Of a stretch of 64,000 nt of DNA, positions 35,111 through 44,473 are shown in pieces. The stretch is taken from positions 1-64,000 of the forward strand of contig NZ_SMLZ01000111.1 of assembly GCF_009711415.1 (NCBI RefSeq), written 5' to 3'. Under the pieces are notes generated by a model. The model searched no databases and was not told the origin of the DNA. It saw nothing but the letters and a program-made list of their open reading frames with translations. Source of the stretch: Roseibium denhamense (GTDB taxonomy: Bacteria; Pseudomonadota; Alphaproteobacteria; Rhizobiales; Stappiaceae). Positions within the stretch are counted from its first letter, which is position 1. Every line of letters begins with the position of its first letter. Made by a program: the position numbers and the translations under genes.

Positions 35111-36027
35111 GCCGTCTGCCCTTTCCGTGTGCGTCTTGGCAATCTGTTGGGATGCGCGACGGGCTCTTTTTTCTTCAAGAAATGGCGCAGGCCAAGCTGC
35201 AGATAACTGGAATAGACATAGCCTTGATTGCGTTCCTGCCAGTCATTCCGCGCTTGCCTGTAAATGCCTGGAAGCATGTACCAGGGCGCACGGGGCAAGG
35301 CGTGATGCACAACGTGCAAGTTGTTGTTCAAGAAAAGAAACGAGAAGACGGGGCAAAACTCAACGATGACCGATCTTGCCTCAGCATCCTCATGCGCCCG
35401 GTGCTCAGCAAATGTCCGCAACATAAGCAAACTCATGGCTGGATAGGCGACACCGAGCACATAAGCCCAAACCGGAATGCCCCCCAGGTAAGACACGAAC
35501 AAAACAACTGGAACCAATCCAGCAACATGATGGAGCCACGAGCGCATGACGGCCCTGTCACCGTCCCGGATATGCGCAAGTTCAGCACCATAGAATCCGA
35601 TAAGCGACACTCCCGGACCAATCACCAGCCGCCCGAGCAAGGTATTGTTCATGTTCATGATCACCTTCAGGGGCACGGGCAGCCGCTCCCACGTTCCCCA
35701 ATCCAGATAAAAACTCTCGGGATCATCATATGGATCGGTCAGCCGGTCGTTGTTGTGATGGCGCAAATGCAGAGATTTGAAACGGCGGTAGGGAATGAAC
35801 AGGCCCAGCGGGAAATAAACAAGCGCCTCATTGAGGGCAGGGTTCCGGGTCGGATGCCCATGCAGAACTTCGTGTTGCACGGACGATGAGAGAGTAACGG
35901 TAAGTGCCGCCAGCGGGAAGAACCACCAGCCCAACTCCGTGTATGACAAAACCAACCCCACCCATGCAGCCGAAACACCAACGATCAACGCCAGTGTCGG
36001 CCACTCGCAAGTTCTTGCGAACGACAC
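35107..36027 (-). CDS. Fatty-acid desaturase-family membrane protein
   Basis: The protein is about 306 residues from a GTG at 36027, chosen because GGAGG lies 5 bases before it; the frame opens further upstream only through TTG codons. The three His boxes of the di-iron desaturase/hydroxylase family are present: QHEVLHGH, HLRHHNN and HVVHHALP. Several membrane helices lie between them (LIVGVSAAWVGLVLS, VVLFVSYLGGIPVWAYVL). It could desaturate a fatty acid or hydroxylate a lipid or carotenoid; the substrate is not identifiable. It forms a pair with the PhnD-like gene downstream. Confidence 0.86.
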   Translation of the reverse strand: MSFARTCEWPTLALIVGVSAAWVGLVLSYTELGWWFFPLAALTVTLSSSVQHEVLHGHPTRNPALNEALVYFPLGLFIPYRRFKSLHLRHHNNDRLTDPYDDPESFYLDWGTWERLPVPLKVIMNMNNTLLGRLVIGPGVSLIGFYGAELAHIRDGDRAVMRSWLHHVAGLVPVVLFVSYLGGIPVWAYVLGVAYPAMSLLMLRTFAEHRAHEDAEARSVIVEFCPVFSFLFLNNNLHVVHHALPRAPWYMLPGIYRQARNDWQERNQGYVYSSYLQLGLRHFLKKKEPVAHPNRLPRRTRKGQTA

Positions 36028-36383
36028 GCACACCTCCAAATAACTGTAATCACGATAGGAATTCTGATCAGTCCAAAAGGTGCACCGGCAACCGTCAGCG
36101 TTCAATTTGGGAGTTGGGAACAAATTCTGCGTTTTATTACAAAAATAATCATCTGCAGATTTTCAGCATCACTGCAGCTTAAATTAAACATAGCGAAGAT
36201 TGCTCTACACGATCATTGCCTTAGTCTCGGCAATACAAAACACCTGCACTGATATGTCGTGGGCTGGGTGATTCCCCAAATGAGTTCAGCGCTTGAACCA
36301 CGTTTGGAACACCGGCCCGGGACCGGAACAGCACTAAAAGCCCGGCGGCAATCAACAAACTTTAGGCAATTGGCAAAATACGA
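36028..36383. other. Divergent intergenic region between desaturase and DAO-family oxidase
   Basis: The region is about 350 bases, AT-rich in its centre (36125-36200). It must hold promoters for both flanking genes. No RNA gene, repeat or clear operator was recognised. A run of TTG and GTG codons in the desaturase frame at its left end makes that gene's exact start uncertain. Confidence 0.5.
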
Positions 36384-37718
36384 ATGACACCAGAGACCGA
36401 TTCGCACCTTCGACATGACGCCCGGTACGATGCAATCATAATCGGTGCCGGTGTGATTGGATGCGCGATTGCCTATAACCTTGCCAAACGGGGCTACCGC
36501 ACCCTCAATATCGACCAGCTGCCGGCGCCCGGCTATGGCTCGACATCCAGCTCGGCGGCCGTCGTCAGGACCTACTACTCGACACTTGATGGCTCTGCGC
36601 TGGCATATGAGGGTTTTTTCGAATGGAAAAACTGGCCGGACTATGTGGCCCTGCCAGAGGATACGGACCTTGCCAAACTGATCGAAACCGGCACGCTCGT
36701 TATGCGGACAGAGGGAAATGATCATTTGTCGCGCATCCTGGAAAGTGCCGATGCCCTCAAGATTGCATACGAGATCTGGGACGCCGGGCAGATCCAAGCA
36801 GCCTTGCCGGGCTATGACCTGACTTGTTTTGCCCCTGTAAAAACAATGGATGACGATCGGTTTGGCGAACCGGCCAAAGGTGAAATCACAAGCGCCGCCT
36901 ACTTTCCCTCAGGCGGATATGTCGATGATCCGCAACTGGCCGCACGCAATCTGAAGACTGCAGCCGAACGCGCTGGCGGACAGTTCCTGTTCAACTCAAA
37001 GGTAACACGCATATGCGTCGAAAACGGGCGAGCCGCAGGTGCCGAGCTGGCAGACGGGCGCCGGGTCTCTAGGCCGATCATTGTGAACGTAGCCGGTCCG
37101 CATTCTGCAAAAGTCAACGCCTTGCTTGACGATGATCCCGGACTCAACATCCAGACACGCCCGCTCAAACAAGAAGTGGTTCAGGTGCAGCCGCCATCGA
37201 ACCTTGGTTACACCCGACAAGGCCTCATTGTTGCGGACGACGACGTCGGGGTTTACGTCAAACCATCCGGTGGCGGGCACCTCATGATCGGAAGTATGAA
37301 CCCGCCCTGCGATGACCCGGTCTTATGTGACCCTGATGACTTCTCAAGAGATCTCACCGATCGTGCGTTGACCTACGCCTACCGCTATTCACAGCGCTTG
37401 CCGGCGCTTGGCGTTTCACAACACCCCGCAGGCCTTGCTGATCTTTATGATGCCTCGGACGACTGGCTGCCGATCTATGACAAGAGTGACGTACCGGGAT
37501 ACTACATGGCGATCGGAACAAACGGAAACCAGTTCAAGAATGCACCGGTCGCCGGACGCATGATGGCGGATCTGATTGCTTACTGCGAAAACGGCGCCGA
37601 CCACGATCTGGAGCCGCTTCAGTTTCCATTGAAGCAGGTCAGACACACAATTAATACAGCGACATTTTCCAGGAAACGCCAGCCGAACAATCGCAGTTCT
37701 TTTTCGGTAATCGGTTGA
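36384..37718 (+). CDS. FAD-dependent oxidoreductase (DAO family)
   Basis: The 444-residue flavoprotein has an N-terminal FAD site (YDAIIIGAGVIGCAIAYNLAKRGYRTLNID) and the conserved SSSAAVVRTYYS segment of DAO-type enzymes. Its C-terminal part (PGYYMAIGTNGNQFKNAPVAGRMMADLI) closes the FAD pocket. Relatives oxidise sarcosine, glycine or other secondary amines. It has no GcvT domain, unlike the larger enzyme at 28123. It stands alone, with no close plus-strand gene upstream, and its substrate is unknown. Confidence 0.88.
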   Translation: MTPETDSHLRHDARYDAIIIGAGVIGCAIAYNLAKRGYRTLNIDQLPAPGYGSTSSSAAVVRTYYSTLDGSALAYEGFFEWKNWPDYVALPEDTDLAKLIETGTLVMRTEGNDHLSRILESADALKIAYEIWDAGQIQAALPGYDLTCFAPVKTMDDDRFGEPAKGEITSAAYFPSGGYVDDPQLAARNLKTAAERAGGQFLFNSKVTRICVENGRAAGAELADGRRVSRPIIVNVAGPHSAKVNALLDDDPGLNIQTRPLKQEVVQVQPPSNLGYTRQGLIVADDDVGVYVKPSGGGHLMIGSMNPPCDDPVLCDPDDFSRDLTDRALTYAYRYSQRLPALGVSQHPAGLADLYDASDDWLPIYDKSDVPGYYMAIGTNGNQFKNAPVAGRMMADLIAYCENGADHDLEPLQFPLKQVRHTINTATFSRKRQPNNRSSFSVIG

Positions 37719-37836
37719 TCACTCCAATTATCGCGCTGGGGCCTGCGCCCACAACAGTTTGGCCGATCCCCTCTTGGCGTTCGCCGTAAAATCACGGTAT
37801 CAAGCGGCACACGAGAACAAAGCAGGATTCTCCGCA

Positions 37837-38958
37837 ATGGCGTGGTCGCCCCAGCAAGATGAAGCTCTCAAGGAAACGGCTGCCTGGCTAAAGCGCGGCG
37901 ACCGTCAGGTTTTCAGGTTGTTTGGCTTTGCCGGGACCGGGAAAACCACGCTTGCCCGTCATCTGGCAGAAGGCATTGACGGGGATGTCTGTTTTGGGGC
38001 TTTCACCGGCAAGGCCGCCCATGTGCTCCGCCAAAAAGGCTGTGAGGATGCCGGGACAATCCACTCGCTGATTTACCGGCCGCGCTCCGCTAAGGAAGAA
38101 GAAGACTCAGATGATGACGAGGAAGATACTGGTCCTCAATTTGCAATCAAGCGGGATAGCGCCGCAGCTACGGCCAAACTGATCGTCATTGATGAGTGTT
38201 CGATGGTCGATGAAGAACTCGGCAAGGACCTTCTTTCCTTCGGCACACCGGTTCTGGTTCTTGGTGACCCGGCACAGCTGCCACCGGTCAAAGGCGGCGG
38301 CTATTTCACCGAAAAAGACCCCGATGTGATGTTGACCGAAGTTCACCGGCAGGCGCAGGACAATCCGATCGTCCGCATGTCGATGACCATTCGAGATGGC
38401 GGCAAGCTGGAGTATGGAGAGTTTGGCGACAGCCGGGTGATAAACCGCAGTCAGATCGACAAAGACCAGATCCTTTCAGCTGATCAGGTACTTGTGGGAA
38501 CGAACAAGACACGCAGGCTCTACAACAACCGCATTCGTGAATTGCGGGAATTCACCACGCCGATGCCTGCTGTTGGGGACAAGCTTGTATGCCTGCGCAA
38601 TGACAAGACAAAGGGTTTGCTGAATGGCGGTTTGTGGACCGTCAAGCGTCTGCGCCAAGCACGCGGCAACACTCTCCGGTTCGACGTCGTTTCCGAAGAT
38701 GAAATTGCCAAGACCACAGTCAAGGTCAAAGTGCTGCCGGCAATGTTCGAGGACGGCGCGGATGCCATCCCCTATGCAATTCGTCGGAAGGCCGACGAAT
38801 TCGACTACGGATACGCGCTGACCGTACACAAGGCGCAAGGGTCTCAATGGGACAGTGTGGTGCTGTTCGATGAAAGCTGGGCCTTCCGCGAACATCGGGA
38901 TCGCTGGCTTTACACGGCAGTTACGCGCGCGGCCGAAAAGCTTACTGTCGTAAGGTGA
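37837..38958 (+). CDS. RecD/Dda-like superfamily 1 DNA helicase (stand-alone ATPase)
   Basis: The protein is 373 residues from ATG 37837. The helicase motifs are clear: Walker A GFAGTGKTTLA, motif II LIVIDECSMVD, motif III VLGDPAQLPPVKGGG and motifs V/VI TVHKAQGSQWDSVV and YTAVTRAAEKL. An acidic insert (about residues 86-98, EEDSDDDEEDTG) is unusual. It has no nuclease or RecB/C-interaction domain, so it is a small 5'-3' helicase of the phage Dda/RecD2 type. The 3' end overlaps that of the convergent tetR gene by 17 bases. Confidence 0.9.
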   Translation: MAWSPQQDEALKETAAWLKRGDRQVFRLFGFAGTGKTTLARHLAEGIDGDVCFGAFTGKAAHVLRQKGCEDAGTIHSLIYRPRSAKEEEDSDDDEEDTGPQFAIKRDSAAATAKLIVIDECSMVDEELGKDLLSFGTPVLVLGDPAQLPPVKGGGYFTEKDPDVMLTEVHRQAQDNPIVRMSMTIRDGGKLEYGEFGDSRVINRSQIDKDQILSADQVLVGTNKTRRLYNNRIRELREFTTPMPAVGDKLVCLRNDKTKGLLNGGLWTVKRLRQARGNTLRFDVVSEDEIAKTTVKVKVLPAMFEDGADAIPYAIRRKADEFDYGYALTVHKAQGSQWDSVVLFDESWAFREHRDRWLYTAVTRAAEKLTVVR

Positions 38959-39583
38959 ATTCGGAACTGTGTTCCAAAACCTCGGGGCTGTACGACGGGA
39001 GCGCTTTCATCGCCGTTTCGACAAACGTGTCGATCTGCGCCTTCGTTCCGCCGCATCGGGCCAAAATGGAAACCGCTGCGAGCTGGCCATCGATAAAAGT
39101 TGCCAGAGCATCGGTGTCACATTCACCCGTGATTTCACCTGCTCCGACTGCTTTCAGCAACCGCGTTCTGATCGCTTCAATGCGCGCAGACCCCAAGTCT
39201 TTCAAAAGCGTTTTATGACGCTCGGAGCCGTAGGCCGCTTCAACCTGTGAATTGAATAGAAAGCATCCCATGGGCGTAGAGTCGTCCGCCGCCAAATAAC
39301 CGACTGTCCTGATCAGTTCCCGCAAATCGACGAGATAGTGATGCTGCGCTTGCGTCAGCGGGCCAAACACCATGTCGCCATAACAATCAAAGTAGTGCAG
39401 GAGCGACTTTTCGAACATGGCTTCTTTGTCACCGAAAGCCGCATAAAGACCCGGCTTCGCCATCCCTGAGGCGTCTACCAAGTCATTCATGGACGTCGCT
39501 TTAAAACCGTTTTGCCAAAATGCCCGCATGATCGCATGCAGTGCTTGCTCAGTTTCTACTTTGCGGGGCCGGCCACGGCTCAT
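38942..39583 (-). CDS. TetR-family transcriptional regulator
   Basis: The protein is 213 residues from ATG 39583, with GGAGG at the right spacing. The N-terminal helix-turn-helix (ALHAIMRAFWQNGFKATSMNDLVDASGMAKPGLYAAFGDKEAMF) is of the TetR/AcrR type. The ligand domain (about 80-200) contains FLFNSQVEAAYGSERH. No obvious target is adjacent, apart from the plus-strand gene tex across a 408-base gap. Its last codons overlap the end of the helicase gene. Confidence 0.91.
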   Translation of the reverse strand: MSRGRPRKVETEQALHAIMRAFWQNGFKATSMNDLVDASGMAKPGLYAAFGDKEAMFEKSLLHYFDCYGDMVFGPLTQAQHHYLVDLRELIRTVGYLAADDSTPMGCFLFNSQVEAAYGSERHKTLLKDLGSARIEAIRTRLLKAVGAGEITGECDTDALATFIDGQLAAVSILARCGGTKAQIDTFVETAMKALPSYSPEVLEHSSEFTLRQ

Positions 39584-39991
39584 AAAGACCTCCAGGGACG
39601 CCGGACGCATCCCGAGTTACGGTTTAGGTATGCAAAACGCTCACTACAAACCGTTTCCGGAGTGTACGAGTTTGCCAGAAGTGATCATCCCGTTTGGCAG
39701 CCAATGCCCAATCGAAAGGACGACGCGTTCCAAGATACTCAAATATCGGGATGGTAGGATACGCTTTTTATTGCCGAGCGTACGATGAACTGTTGAATAT
39801 ACTTATACATTCCAAGCCATGCAGGGCACCATGTGGGCCCTTGATTAGGCAACGCTTCGCTGAGCGCATATCCAAAGCCGGCGATTGCCGTGGATGGCAA
39901 CACAGATTGTCTTCCTTCGATGGGCCCACCACACTATCTTGCGCGGCCTTGGACACCTTCATCACCTTCCGCAGCCCAAAGGGACCAGCTT
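39584..39991. other. Intergenic region between tetR and tex
   Basis: The 408-base divergent gap holds a 7-bp inverted repeat (acggttt at 39619-39625, aaaccgt at 39648-39654) with a 22-base spacer close to the tetR start; it could be a TetR operator. A long open frame continues into the tex gene from 39890, but the ATG at 39992 gives the family-typical start, so the earlier part is read as untranslated. Confidence 0.5.
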
Positions 39992-42406
39992 ATGGCAACC
40001 GCTCCGATATCCGCCTCGACACCGTCCTCTGCTTCGCCGGAGACAGCTGCTGCGACGGCCCTGCGGATCTCCAACCGGATTGCAAACGAAATCGGCTGCA
40101 AGCCGGGTCAGGTAAACGCTGCGGTCCAGATGCTGGATGAAGGTTCGACAGTTCCGTTTATTGCCCGCTACCGGAAAGAGGCAACGGACGGACTTGACGA
40201 TAGTCAGCTCCGGAAGCTTGAGGAACGGTTGATCTACTTGCGGGAGCTGGAGGACCGGCGCGCCGCCATCACGAAGTCGATTGACGAACAGGGCAAGCTG
40301 ACCAGCGATCTATCCCAGGCCATCCAATCCGCCGACACAAAGTCACAACTTGAAGACATCTATCTTCCCTACAAGAAAAAGCGGCGCACGAAAGCACAAA
40401 TTGCGCGCGAAGCCGGCCTTGAGCCATTGGCAAATCTGTTGTTGGGCTCGCCCGACAGGGCTCCGGAAACAGAAGCAGCTTCTTTCATTTCCAAGGACAA
40501 GGGCATTCCGGACGTCAAGGCTGCACTTGATGGCGCGCGTCAGATACTGATGGAACGCTTCGCCGAGAACGCGGAACTGGTTGGCCGGTTGCGCCGTTAC
40601 ATGGAAGAGCGCGGCGTCGTCCAGTCGAAACTGATTGATGGCATGGCCGACAAGGGTGCCAAGTTCGCCGACTATTTCGACTACTCTGAAAGCTGGGCGA
40701 AAATTCCCAGTCACCGGGCGCTTGCATTGTTCCGCGGCCGGAACGAGGGCATTCTGTCAGTGGAGTTGACCGTCGATGCCGAGGATGCATCCCCGGTCTT
40801 GCCAGCCGTCAAAATGGTGGCCGATACCTACGCAATCCGTGATCTCGGCAGGCCTGGTGATAAGTGGCTGATGGAGGCTGCCAGGTTTGCCTGGAAAGTA
40901 AAACTTGCCCTCCATCTCGAACTCGATTTGATGGGGGTTCTCCGGGACAAGGCTGAAGAGGAAGCCATTCAGGTTTTTGCAAAAAACCTGAAGGATTTGC
41001 TGCTGGCCGCGCCAGCCGGTTCCAAGGCAACCCTTGGCCTTGATCCAGGTATCCGGACCGGTGTGAAAGTCGCCGTTGTCGATGAAACCGGGAAACTGGT
41101 GGACACTGCAACGATTTATCCGTTCCAGCCACGGAATGACGTGCAAGGTGCAAGGGCAACGCTTCTTGCCCTGATCGCGAAACACAAGATTGGGCTTATC
41201 GCAATCGGCAACGGCACTGCGAGCCGCGAAACCGACAAACTTGCAGGTGACGTACTCACTGATATTCCGGCAGCTCAAAGACCGGTGAAAGTCATTGTCA
41301 ATGAGGCGGGCGCATCGGTCTACTCAGCTTCGGAACTTGCGGCAAAAGAGATGCCGGATATCGATGTGTCCCTGCGCGGCGCGGCTTCTATCGCGCGGCG
41401 TTTGCAAGACCCTCTTGCAGAGCTTGTAAAAATCGAACCGAAGTCAATCGGGGTTGGCCAGTACCAGCATGACGTCAATCAAAGCAAACTGGCGCGGGCG
41501 CTCGACGCTGTCGTGGAAGATGCCGTGAATGCGGTGGGGGTCGATCTGAACACGGCCTCCCCCGCCTTGCTGGCGCGCATATCAGGATTGTCGGACAGTC
41601 TTGCCAAGGCGGTTGTTGACCATCGCGAGAGCATCGGCAGGTTTGAGAAACGGATGCAACTGAAGGACGTTCCACGCCTCGGCGCAAAAGCTTTTGAGCT
41701 CTGCGCCGGCTTTCTTCGGATCAATGGCGGCAGCGAACCGCTCGATGCGTCTTCTGTTCACCCGGAAGCCTATCCGCTGGCCAAGCGCATTGTGAAAGCC
41801 TGCGGGCGCGATGTCAGTCAAATCATGGGCGACAGTGCCCTTTTGAAAAACCACGATCCCACTGAGTTTACCGATGAGACGTTCGGCCTGCCGACGGTAA
41901 AGGACATTTTCGCGGAACTTGAAAAGCCAGGCCGCGACCCGCGGCCGGAGTTCAAGACAGCGGCCTTGCAGGACGGGGTCGAGGAAATCTCGGATCTGAA
42001 AACGGGTATGAAGCTGGAAGGAACAGTCACAAACGTGACCAATTTCGGCGCTTTCGTTGATGTGGGTGTCCACCAGGACGGTCTGGTTCACGTGTCACAG
42101 CTTGCAGACAGGTTCGTCGATGACCCCCATCAAGTGGTCAAGGCGGGAGATATCGTGAAGGTCACGATCCTGGAAGTGGACGTACCGCGAAAACGCATTT
42201 CAATGACCATGAAATCGCAAGCCGATTATCAGGGGCAGCGCGAGCGCAGTGCGCAAGATCGGAACAAATCCCACTCTCCAGCACAGGGCAAACCAGGCGG
42301 CCGGGGCCCCAGTGGCAAGAACGGCGTAAACTCAGGCAGCAGCAGGGACGGCAACAATGCCATGGCAGCCGCCTTGGCAGCTGCCATGAACAAAAAACGG
42401 AAATAG
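39992..42406 (+). CDS. tex: Tex-family RNA-binding transcription accessory protein
   Basis: The protein has 804 residues. The N-terminal Tex region ([46 protein letters not shown]) is near-canonical. A YqgF/RuvC-like domain ([19 protein letters not shown]), helix-hairpin-helix modules and a C-terminal S1 RNA-binding domain ([28 protein letters not shown]) follow. The tail after residue 730 is Gly/Ser/Asn-rich. Tex binds nucleic acids and affects transcription and virulence-gene expression in other bacteria. The length is as expected; the gene stands alone. Confidence 0.95.
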   Translation: MATAPISASTPSSASPETAAATALRISNRIANEIGCKPGQVNAAVQMLDEGSTVPFIARYRKEATDGLDDSQLRKLEERLIYLRELEDRRAAITKSIDEQGKLTSDLSQAIQSADTKSQLEDIYLPYKKKRRTKAQIAREAGLEPLANLLLGSPDRAPETEAASFISKDKGIPDVKAALDGARQILMERFAENAELVGRLRRYMEERGVVQSKLIDGMADKGAKFADYFDYSESWAKIPSHRALALFRGRNEGILSVELTVDAEDASPVLPAVKMVADTYAIRDLGRPGDKWLMEAARFAWKVKLALHLELDLMGVLRDKAEEEAIQVFAKNLKDLLLAAPAGSKATLGLDPGIRTGVKVAVVDETGKLVDTATIYPFQPRNDVQGARATLLALIAKHKIGLIAIGNGTASRETDKLAGDVLTDIPAAQRPVKVIVNEAGASVYSASELAAKEMPDIDVSLRGAASIARRLQDPLAELVKIEPKSIGVGQYQHDVNQSKLARALDAVVEDAVNAVGVDLNTASPALLARISGLSDSLAKAVVDHRESIGRFEKRMQLKDVPRLGAKAFELCAGFLRINGGSEPLDASSVHPEAYPLAKRIVKACGRDVSQIMGDSALLKNHDPTEFTDETFGLPTVKDIFAELEKPGRDPRPEFKTAALQDGVEEISDLKTGMKLEGTVTNVTNFGAFVDVGVHQDGLVHVSQLADRFVDDPHQVVKAGDIVKVTILEVDVPRKRISMTMKSQADYQGQRERSAQDRNKSHSPAQGKPGGRGPSGKNGVNSGSSRDGNNAMAAALAAAMNKKRK

Positions 42407-42481
42407 CTTTTACCAAAGACAATTGAAAGGCTTCATGAAGCTAGCCAATCAGCCTTTGCGACCAGTTTTTCAAAGACGCCT

Positions 42482-43153
42482 TTAAGATCTTTCGTTCGAC
42501 TTCAACAGCCAGCTGAACACCAGCAGCGCAAGCGCTGCGCCTGCAAACTCGGCAACAATAAAGCCTGGCAGGTCAATTGGGCGGATGCCTGCAAAAGTAT
42601 CGGTGAATGCACGTGATATAGCGACAGCCGGATTGGCAAAGGATGTGGAGGCCGTGAACCAGTAGGCAGCGGTAATGTAAAGACCGACAAGCCATGGAAC
42701 GGCGGCTTCCCGGAACTTGATACCAGCCAGAATTGAGGCCAGCAGTCCGAAAGTCGCCACGACTTCCGCCGTCCATTGTGCACCTCCGGTGCGCACGGTT
42801 GTTGAGGCTTGCCAAACGGGAAGCTCAAACATGATATGAGCGATCAAAGACCCGCAAATACCGCCAAGCACTTGAACAAGGATGTAGGCAAGACCGATAC
42901 CAAGCGTCAATTCCTTGCGGAGCCAAAACACAAATGTGACGGCAGGGTTGAAATGGGCGCCGGAAATCGGTCCCAGAATAGTAATCAACACAACGAGGAT
43001 CGCACCTGTCGGAATTGTGTTCCCAAGAAGGGAAACCGCCACATCATCCGATAAACGGTCCGCCATGATGCCCGATCCGACAACGGTTCCAACAAGCATG
43101 GCCGTACCAAGCGCCTCAGCTGTTAGCCGCCGGCTTAAAGTAAAGTCCGCCAT
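42482..43153 (-). CDS. aqpS: Aquaglyceroporin AqpS (arsenic operon)
   Basis: This 223-residue MIP-family channel has the two NPA motifs (HFNPAVT, Asn69; FANPAVAIS, Asn174) and membrane helices between. It begins at ATG 43153, four bases after the arsC stop. In Sinorhizobium meliloti AqpS replaces the ArsB pump: arsenate is reduced by ArsC and arsenite leaves down its gradient through AqpS. The arsR-arsC-aqpS order here supports the same role. Plain water/glycerol transport is less likely given the neighbours. Confidence 0.9.
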   Translation of the reverse strand: MADFTLSRRLTAEALGTAMLVGTVVGSGIMADRLSDDVAVSLLGNTIPTGAILVVLITILGPISGAHFNPAVTFVFWLRKELTLGIGLAYILVQVLGGICGSLIAHIMFELPVWQASTTVRTGGAQWTAEVVATFGLLASILAGIKFREAAVPWLVGLYITAAYWFTASTSFANPAVAISRAFTDTFAGIRPIDLPGFIVAEFAGAALALLVFSWLLKSNERS

Positions 43154-43157
43154 CAAT

Positions 43158-43655
43158 TCAATCCTGCAGTTCCGCTTGAGATCCGATATTGCTGAGTTGC
43201 GCCTTGGCATCGGGCGCATCGAACACAGCTGGCCCGAGAGCCAGCATGGCATCAATCCGCCGCTCGAGCCGCTGATAAGCAAGGTCAAAAGCCGCCGCAC
43301 GGCTGGCCTCTTCGCCTTCAACAGAAGCCGGATCGGGAATACCCCAATGCACCACCAGCGGGTGACCGGGCCAGACCGGACAAGCTTCGCCGGCCGCGCT
43401 GTCGCATACGGTAACGATCAGGTCCATTTGTGGAGCGTCCGCGCCTGCAAACTCCTCCCAGCTCTTGGACCGGAAACCCGCTGCCGGGAGGCCATTGCGT
43501 TCCAGGCATTTCAGCGCATCGGGATTGACCGTACCGCGGGGAGTCGAGCCTGCAGAAAACGTCTGGTAGCCGTCATCGCCCTTGTGACGCAACAACGCTT
43601 CGCCCAAGACAGAGCGCGCCGAATTGGCGGTACACACAAATAAAATATTCTTCAT
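43158..43655 (-). CDS. arsC: Arsenate reductase ArsC (thioredoxin-coupled, low-MW phosphatase fold)
   Basis: The 165-residue cytosolic enzyme reduces arsenate to arsenite. The P-loop is VCTANSARS (Cys8, Arg14). Two further cysteines (Cys84 and Cys92 in TVCDSAAGEACPVWPGH) complete the Cys relay of the thioredoxin-linked class, and Asp108 in WGIPDPA is the general acid. The C-terminal 30 residues are an extension beyond the core. It lies between arsR (23 bases upstream) and aqpS. Confidence 0.93.
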   Translation of the reverse strand: MKNILFVCTANSARSVLGEALLRHKGDDGYQTFSAGSTPRGTVNPDALKCLERNGLPAAGFRSKSWEEFAGADAPQMDLIVTVCDSAAGEACPVWPGHPLVVHWGIPDPASVEGEEASRAAAFDLAYQRLERRIDAMLALGPAVFDAPDAKAQLSNIGSQAELQD

Positions 43656-43678
43656 GGAAAGTTAGCCACCCGCTTTTG

Positions 43679-44032
43679 TTAACATCCGGATCCGCCGCCG
43701 CAGCCCGCCTTGCTCGCCATGCTGGCGATTGGCAAACACAGTTCCGGATTGCCCCCGCAGCAGTCCTGTAAGAGATACGTCACCAACACCTGCATCGTAT
43801 CCAGGTCCGCCCTGTAATGAATCGAGCGCCCGTCCCGTTCGGCTTGCACAAGGCCAGAACGGGACAGGGCTCCCAAGTGGGTCGACAGGGTATTTGGACG
43901 CACTTCGAGCGCATTTGCGATGGCACCGGCGGTCACGCCTTCTTTTCCCGACCTCACCAGAAGGCGAAAGACGTCGAGGCGTGTTTCCTGACCCAACGCT
44001 GCCAATGCGTTCAAGGCATCTTCTTTTTCCAT
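43679..44032 (-). CDS. arsR: ArsR-family metalloregulator
   Basis: The 117-residue winged-helix repressor has the DNA-binding helix NTLSTHLGALSRSGLV. The C-terminal part carries many cysteines: Cys91-Cys92, Cys99, and Cys111/Cys117 in a glycine-rich tail. The 91-92-99 set is a plausible arsenite site at the end of the last helix, different from the CxC in the DNA-binding helix of the E. coli type. It starts the arsRC-aqpS operon, and its own start codon lies next to a dyad. Confidence 0.92.
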   Translation of the reverse strand: MEKEDALNALAALGQETRLDVFRLLVRSGKEGVTAGAIANALEVRPNTLSTHLGALSRSGLVQAERDGRSIHYRADLDTMQVLVTYLLQDCCGGNPELCLPIASMASKAGCGGGSGC

Positions 44033-44034
44033 AT

Positions 44035-44050
44035 TTCGATAATACTCGAA
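44035..44050. promoter_or_regulatory. Likely ArsR operator
   Basis: A dyad (ttcga at 44035-44039, tcgaa at 44046-44050, 6-base spacer) lies within 20 bases upstream of the arsR ATG. It is AT-rich and would cover the promoter or start region. The match to other ArsR sites is by type only. Confidence 0.55.
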
Positions 44051-44404
44051 TAATGGAATTATGCAACTTCTTTCTGATCGGCACGCAGACTTACGGGGGG
44101 ACAGAATTTAAAAGCGTCATTCACATGCAGGAACCCGCCAGTCTCACCCCTTAAATGAAATCAGTAATCAACCGGCAGCCGATGGCGACGGAACACCACT
44201 GGGGCACAGTCGTGAGTGCAAAAAGGACCCGCAAAACCAGCATGGTGCCGCAAAATGCGGATCGCCAACGGCTTTCCCGGCTCCTCTAGAATTTCTGTCA
44301 AACAGCATAGATTCTGGACTTATCCGGGAAGATGAGTACGGCAGACCGAAACAAGCGCCAGGCAGCCGCGCGGCCGGTTTCGAACTGTCAGCGGGATAAA
44401 AGAA
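44051..44404. other. Intergenic region between arsR and the dpp terminator
   Basis: This gap of about 350 bases holds no gene, RNA or repeat that I can support. Short open frames have no ribosome sites. The arsR promoter is at the left end; the right end leads into the dpp operon terminator. Confidence 0.5.
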
Positions 44405-44433
44405 AGGCCCCCATCTGGTGAGAGAGGGAGCCT
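44405..44433 (-). terminator. Likely terminator of the dpp operon
   Basis: An 8-bp stem (44405-44412 with 44426-44433, one G-T type mismatch) is followed on the minus strand by ttctttt. It lies 40 bases beyond the dppF stop. Confidence 0.6.
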
Positions 44434-44473
44434 GTCTTTAGATAAGACCAAAAAGCATGCAGAAAGACGGCCG

